From NCBI GenBank assembly GCA_009869945.1, contig WIXG01000001.1:1-64000 (forward strand): a DNA stretch of 64,000 nt, read 5' to 3'. The number at the start of each line of letters is the position of its first letter. Positions within the stretch are counted from its first letter, which is position 1. The notes below the pieces were generated by a model that worked only from the letters and a program-made list of their open reading frames with translations, was not told where the DNA came from and searched no databases. Both the position numbers and the translations under genes were made by a program. Of this stretch, positions 58,444 through 64,000 are shown piece by piece. Origin of the DNA: Mesaphorura yosii (taxonomy: Eukaryota; Arthropoda; Collembola; Poduromorpha; Tullbergiidae).

Positions 58444-61400
58444 TTAAAACAAAAAATTGTACAGACTAGAAACAATTGCAACGAAGAGCCACAACGTAGA
58501 AAACGAGGAATTTGACGCTGCATTTGACTCTGTGGTTGTAGGCGTAGGGACAGGCGCTGCTGTAGAAGGCAAGGGTATCGTGGTAGTCGTTCTGACAGTT
58601 GGGACTGGCATCGGAGTCGACGAAGGAGTAGTCACTGGCGTGTAGGTGGGAGTTGGTGTTGGTGTGGTGGTCGGAGTCGAGATTGGTCTCGTCGGTGTCG
58701 GAGCCTCGGTGGGTTCATTGCGTAGTGTGGTCGTTGTGGGGTCATCGCCAATCCGCCGTGTCTTTACTCCAAAGATATTTGAAGAACCACTCTGGCGTTG
58801 ACGAAGTACGTAGTGTAAATTAATGTGAACGCATGAATGGCAAAACGATTATAGCACTTACTCGAAGTTCCAGGCCATTCAAAGCCTCTACCGTGTAATA
58901 CGCGGTCACCTCCTCCATTGCGGGGATCCTGATACTCATCTTCGTGCCAGGAGCAGCTCCGATGTTAACCATAATTTCACTGTTCCCCAGTCCCGTCCCG
59001 ATAAGCGTCTTCAGCCTTGGTGACATGTAGAAATTGAACTGACCCGCTAGAATTCGGTGAAACAGTGTCCAAAGTTAGATTGTGTCGATAAGCCACAAAC
59101 TTTATACTTTACTGAATACTTCTGATTTACCTCCGCCTTCCATTCCAATGAGATGCGGCGCAGTGAACTCAAACGTAATGTAGAAATTGGAATTGGCGAT
59201 CACTTTCAAGTCAGTTATGCGAAACGGCCTTCCTTTTACGTACGTCTTTGTGTTGATGAAGTAGACTGGATTCTGCAGATTTACAACTGTTCTGAATGGT
59301 TTCTGCACCAAAATGGATCTGCAATCTGGTTGGTCGGGTAGACATCCAATGTACTGCTGGTCCACAGGTAGCAAATTGGAAATGGACACGTGCTCCTCTT
59401 CAGGCGTGGCTGACAACTTTGTTGTCTCGACGGTGACGTGTATCTTGTAATATCCGTCTCTGTCCGGAATGAAGACTCCCGAGTAGATTCCGTCGTTCTG
59501 CGCAATGTCAGGGGTCGCGAATCCGTCGTCAAGAAGGGTGACTCTCCATGATGAAGGGGAGGATTTCGATCGAGTGCCGTCCGGCTCCAAGTACTCAATC
59601 GTAGCCACGACGGCCACGTTTCGAATCGGCTGGCGATTGCGAGTTACCTGATTTGACAAACAAAATTGGTTGTGGTATTTGACGAATTCAGAACAAAAAT
59701 CACGCCCCAGAATGAACTTGGAGAGTGAAGTTCATAAGAAGTACCTTTGCGAAAATGGAAAACGGTGCCGCGACAAATGTGTGCTCAGTGTATAGACTCA
59801 TATCCACAATGTTCTCTGCAGCCGATGTGGACACAACGACATCGATCTTATCGTTTGCCTCTGAATACTTCGGCATAAACCCGTAGACAATTAAATTGCC
59901 ACCACACTCGACCTCGGTTCCGGTGCAGTCATACTGCATTGTCCAAGTTTGAGAGCTCTGAAACAAGTAACAAGTTTATAACCCGAACGCCAAGATTGTC
60001 CTTAACAAGGTGACAATTGAAGGAGTGTAAACCTCGACTGCACTGTTCGTATTGAATGTATAAAGCGTTCTTCGGCGGTAATCATCCTTTTCTTTCCAGT
60101 CATTGCTAGACTCGAATCTCATTTGCTCGGACGGATGGGCTGAAGACGTCAATGAGATTTTACTAACGTCGATGGACGTCGGGAGTGTAAAGTAGAACTG
60201 AAGTGAGGTCAAGTCCTCAGTATGAATCGGAAACGAGATTGGATTGTTGGGTTGGAGTTCTCCATTGTAAACCTGTTGACAGCAATTGCAGACAGAACAT
60301 GAATTCTCTGTGCTCCGCTTTGAATTCCCTCATATACTACCAGGCTTACAATTTGCTGACGGTAATCTCCTTGTGTGTAAATCGTTGGTCTCTTCATGTA
60401 TTCATTAATGTCTTCAATCAGCGGAATCACTTGCTCCTTGATGTGATAAGATTTACTGACAACTGCGTGTCTTCCGCCTGTTTTCTCTACAAGTCGCTCC
60501 AGGTTGCTCGTGTAAGGCTTCGCCTCTGAGTTTGGCATTTCGATCGCATGAACGATAATGTTCTGGTTCTCGTCGAGCGCTGTGAGGACATCCGCTTCTG
60601 GCGTGAGCCTGTCAAATGTATTTTCGCCAGCTCCGGTCTTCAGCACGAGCAGAATTCCTCCTGACGGCGAGCCCCTTGCGTTTATGTCCCTCACAACTTC
60701 CAGAATGGCTTCGCCAAAATTACGAATTGGTGAGTTTGAGATTTGCTGATATTTTATCTCGGTGAGGATGTCGTGCAAGGACCTACACCCAGACATGGCA
60801 ATGAACTTCCTGTTCTGAACTTTATGAACAGCTCAACTTACTGAGTGAAGTCTTCCCGATGGAACCTGATAAGCTTCCAATGTATATTCTCATTGATAAC
60901 ACGAGAGTCAGGGGTTTGAATTTTGGGGGGGTACGTGCCGATGGAAGCTACAATTTGCTGCTCCACGTCCTCAGCGAATAACTTCGTGAGATTACCGAAG
61001 ACTTCGTCGAGTACGTATTCAGCAATCTGCTTGACAAGACATAAAAAAAACATTTAAAACTTCATTTAGGCAGAAACACGATACAAACTTACGTTATTCC
61101 GCCCTTGATCAATCAGCAAGTACAAAAGCGGACGCTTTGACTGCACCATGAGCGTGAATTTGACTCGTGGCACGGATGAGACTGGCTGTGTTACGCGCCT
61201 GTAATCGAGACTCCCTTCCACGACTTCCCAAACACTTCGGGATCCACAATACTTGTTTTGACGATTTGGTGACTCGGAATCATGCGTGTCGTAATCACAG
61301 AATTCATTGATAGAATCAAGCCAGTGGAAATGCATTAGCGATGATTTTGCAGTATTTTCAGTGTTATCTGGACGCAGACGGCAGTCTGAGCCAGGAGCCT

Positions 61401-62391
61401 CTTCACTGGTCAAGTCACAATTTTCCCCGGACCTTGGCATTGAAATTGCAGTTAAATCATTTGTGTGCTGCCACTGCGTGAAATGAATGCTAGGAAATTC
61501 TGGAAATTTTCCTTACCCGTTCGTAACATTTCCAATAATTGGTGCATCTGAGCAGCCGGTCACCAGCCACGAAGTGCCGTTTGGCTTACGGTAAAAGTAA
61601 GGAAGGTCAGCATTTCGTGGCTCCCCATGCTCTTCCCAAACGCCCCAGCGTAATCTGGCCCACTGATTAATCAACGCCTTCCCTGTGAAATGCAGCATAA
61701 ATGTAGAATCAGTAAACACAGCAGTATAGTCAAAGCTGAATAGTAAACACACGTACACGTTGTTCCATAAGTTCGATGGGTTGTATAATCAAAAAATGAT
61801 AGGGGTAGCTCGATGTATTGTCCTGTGAAGCCGCATGGGTTCGGATTCTATAAACAATTTTATATAACGCGTGTTTACAAACCACCTGCACAATTGTTCT
61901 CGCAGCTTGAGAAGACCTACCTCAACATGACTGGCATCGTGTGTCTCAGACAGCCGAATGTCTGCCGTCTCGTACGATTGACTGCGTAAACAGTAAACAA
62001 TTGATAACGTAGTCCAAAGGGCGATGGGAAATGTATCTTACGTCACGGCGAATGAAATCTCCGGAACGTCCGGGAGTGATGGGACTTCAGTCGTCCAGCC
62101 CCATGGAATAAGCAGGTCGATTTTCCTCACGTAGAAACGACCGCGTGTTGCGGCGAAAAGATGTTCGGAGAAATCCTGAATGCGCTCATGAACATTTCGC
62201 AAGTAATTCACCATGTCAATGGGCCAAATCCCCGTCTCTGGGCTGACGGCGATGACCATATGATACCCACCATCTTTTGAAAGTTTAACAATATCAGGCT
62301 CAGCAGCAGTAGCCGAGAATTGGTTTGAGAAAGAAACGAGAAGACTAATTGCTAAAAGTACGTGCTTGACCGAGCACGCTATTCTAAACAT
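58444..62391 (-). CDS. CLCA-family (calcium-activated chloride channel regulator) protein with degenerate protease and MIDAS motifs
   Basis: Cell-surface protein related to CLCA1-4, which self-cleave through a zinc metalloprotease domain and modulate chloride channels through a VWA domain. Twelve exons right to left: 62391-62042, 61981-61921, 61847-61757, 61682-61517, 61432-61093, 61029-60842, 60782-60350, 60272-60033, 59957-59745, 59647-59131, 59046-58862, 58791-58444; 1,043 residues. A signal peptide is followed by the CLCA N-domain (NPCGFTGQYIELPLSFF, RLRWGVWEEHG, NKYCGSRSVWEVV), a VWA-like domain and a beta-sandwich (LDDGFATPDIAQNDGIYSG). A fibronectin-like part, a Thr/Pro-rich stalk and a hydrophobic C-terminus complete it. 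In place of the zinc motif HEWAH there is NQWAR (61668-61654). In place of the MIDAS DxSxS there is DQGRN. Family membership is clear; catalysis and metal binding are predicted to be lost. The third exon end (acg t|gtacgt) was chosen by frame. Confidence 0.92.
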
Positions 62392-63105
62392 GGTGGACTA
62401 ATTGAGAGTAGGAATTCGCAACCACTGATGGACAAAAAGCTGAACAGGGATTAACTTGTAGTCGTACTTTGATACTGAATTGATTTGCGTCCAGTTCGAC
62501 TCGGTTAAATACTGCTTGCTTGTTTACATTTCTGCTGACTGCGTTAGAGTCTATCCGCAGCAGTGGTAGCTGATCAATTCCGTCGTAGCAAGATGGGGAA
62601 GTTTGGCCTCAGTGTCAAGTTCAATGTTAACCGGAAAAGCTGAGAAAACTCGGAAATAAAAGACCAATTAAAAGGCGAAACAGTAATTGGTTCCGACTGA
62701 TCTGCATTTACAAAGTTCGTTCGCTCGGGTTTCATAGGATTACTCCCTGCTCATTAAATAAGGAAAACTGAGGGAATTCGATCCTGTGAGTCAAAAAAGT
62801 TGAATCACCGGCCAGTTTTCAGGAAATGTTCCATTAATTAGTGCAAATGTTAATTAAGGTCTACGTCCGAGTTTCATGTTCACGGGCACGGAACGGAGAA
62901 GCAGACATGGCCTTCGTCCACATATTTACTTTTGTAAGGTAAACAAAAACAAATCTGGGCACCCGACAGTTTATTACTCCCGTGTATCGACTCATCGTTT
63001 TACAGACAGGCGTGCGTACTAACTCGTAATCAGAACAAGCACGTTGTAAAGATAAGACTCAGAGTCCATCAATCAAACGCAGTCAATTGTCACCATCAAA
63101 ATGAT
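62392..63105. other. Intergenic, 710 bases
   Basis: Promoter side of the CLCA-family gene and 3' flank of the last gene. No coding frame or repeat recognised. Confidence 0.55.
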
Positions 63106-64000
63106 TCACTTTTTTACTGTCTTCTTGGTGGCGCTTCCCTTCAAAGCTGTTGATTTTGACAAATGCGGTCGACGGGGTTTGACGGAAGCCTTACTCTTGG
63201 TGTGGGACATCTTCTCACCCTCCTCGACCTCCTCCTCGGTTTCTCCCTTCCTTCCTCCAAATAAGCGCCCTATTGCAGAGAAGATGCCGCTGCCACCACC
63301 ACCAGCGGCGCCCTCTCCTCCTCCGCTTTCGGTGTCCTTCGCCTTCTTTGCTGCTTGCGGTTCAGCATCTTGAGCAGTCGTCTGCAGAAAGAAATATGTA
63401 ATGTCTCACAAGGAGACGGTACAGGCTGTCCGATTCAAAATCGACCCAAAATTATTTTCGTGCTAACTTATGACCTAAAACAGTCAGAAGTGTGCCCTCA
63501 GTTTACACAACGCTCAAAGGAGCCAAAGTTATTGCAAAAGAGTCTTTGATTCCGTGCATTGAAATAGGCATTAAAAAAACATTTTGTTTGTAATTTTATT
63601 TCATGCCATTTGTTTGTTACTATTTTGTTTATTTTAAGGGAGCGGTACGTAAAAATTGTTGTTTCCCATAAGGAATTGCTGATTTCCACATTTGTGAAAA
63701 TTCTTTTTGCAATAACTTTGGTTCCTTTGAGTGTTGTGTGAGCTGAGACCACTTTGCGGATTTCAGGGCAAAGGTTATTACCCAAAAATTTAGGACCGAT
63801 TTTGAGCTGGACAGCCTGTACCGTCTCCTTGTCAGTAATTAGTATTGTGGAGTCCCACAGCCCAGTCAATTTACATCGAGAATATTTCCAGATGCTCCAA
63901 ACAAGTTTCGCTGTGTGACTTGTGCGAATATGCGATCGTTCTTGAGCTCGTCTCGCACTTCGGCTCCATTGTCAATTTTGTTAAGCTCGTTGTAAATCTC
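63106..64000 (-). CDS. Unrecognised gene, C-terminal end, cut by the window edge
   Basis: Two exons are readable right to left: 64000-63875 (42 codons, internal exon continuing past the edge) and 63381-63106 (terminal exon to the stop). The first reads EIYNELNKIDNGAEVRDELK followed by NDRIFAQVTQRNLFGASGNILD and looks alpha-helical. The last codes a low-complexity tail. It has an Ala/Lys/Glu segment, a glycine run around GIFSAIGRLFGG, an acidic ETEEEVEEGEK block and a basic Lys/Ser-rich end (STALKGSATKKTVKK). Both keep one phase across a GT-AG intron that contains a foldback element. I do not recognise the family. The plus-strand frame over the terminal exon (63101-63373, Pro/Ser-rich) is its mirror and is rejected. 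Confidence 0.65.
63408..63832. mobile_element. Foldback / MITE-like element with long terminal inverted repeats
   Basis: The left end acaaggagacggtacaggct is repeated in reverse complement at the right end (agcctgtaccgtctccttgt). The first 24 bases are perfect. Similarity then continues in interrupted form for about 130 bases on each arm, for example ctcaaaggagccaaagttat against its partner ctcaaaggaaccaaagttat. The centre is A+T-rich. The element is about 425 bases, has no transposase and lies in an intron of the last gene. Flanking tca on the left and tca on the right may be a three-base target duplication if the ends are read as caagg. The superfamily cannot be decided. Confidence 0.82.

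Noticed and set aside
63101-63373. Plus-strand frame rich in Pro and Ser
   Set aside because: It is the complement of a minus-strand terminal exon that is in phase with its neighbour exon across a proper intron.
63498-63869. Minus-strand frame of 123 codons
   Set aside because: It lies almost wholly in the foldback element and has no coding features.
1-64000. tRNA, rRNA, CRISPR or prokaryotic features
   Set aside because: No T-loop motifs with matching stems, no regularly spaced direct repeats and no operon-like gene packing were found by eye.

Overview
The window is nuclear DNA of an arthropod, most likely a hexapod. Protein-coding genes lie on both strands and are split by short GT-AG introns of mostly 50-150 bases. 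There are single-gene transcription units, AATAAA poly(A) signals and no operons. Three tandem genes with the PBP/GOBP odorant-binding cysteine pattern, a divergent ionotropic receptor and a DUF4789-like secreted protein point to Hexapoda. The genes DTD2, RNF123, RECQ1 and a CLCA-family gene suggest an early-branching lineage such as a springtail rather than a fly. The lineage call is an inference from gene content, not a measurement. Nineteen protein-coding genes are described; the first and last are cut by the window edges.

Left third (1-29.6 kb), in order: the C-terminal half of midasin MDN1 (+); an orphan leucine-rich-repeat-like protein (+); the chiral proofreader DTD2 (-), tail to tail with it; the E3 ligase RNF123/KPC1 (+), head to head with DTD2; an intronless RECQ1 helicase (+); a secreted carboxypeptidase B-type M14 enzyme (-); an ionotropic receptor (+); and a small four-helix membrane protein (-). 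The first five are housekeeping functions (60S ribosome assembly, tRNA proofreading, ubiquitin ligation, DNA unwinding).

Middle third (29.6-43 kb): a lower-density region of secreted or tissue-specific genes, several with recognisable TATA boxes. It holds a glycine/histidine-rich protein (+), a DUF4789-like protein (+) and three tandem odorant-binding-like genes (-). The three share an eight-cysteine signature, C-x17-C-x17-C-x3-C-x40/41-C-x12/13-C-x8-C-x8-C, and differ in intron number. Gene-poor stretches of 1-2.5 kb separate these genes.

Right third (40.7-64 kb): pyruvate dehydrogenase E1 alpha (+), dihydropteridine reductase (-), an orphan secreted protein (+), an S28 serine carboxypeptidase of the PRSS16 type (-), GTPBP1 (-), a USP16/45-type deubiquitinase without its usual zinc finger (+), a CLCA-family surface protein (-) whose metalloprotease motif and MIDAS are both degenerate, and a partial gene (-) whose last intron carries a foldback (MITE-like) element of about 420 bases.

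The neighbours do not form a pathway. The most unusual items are the CLCA homologue predicted to have lost both catalytic and metal-binding residues while keeping a threonine/proline stalk and GPI-type tail, the eight-cysteine odorant-binding trio, micro-exons of 15, 17 and 29 bases in conserved enzymes, and the intronless RECQ1. No prokaryotic system, CRISPR array, rRNA or tRNA was seen.
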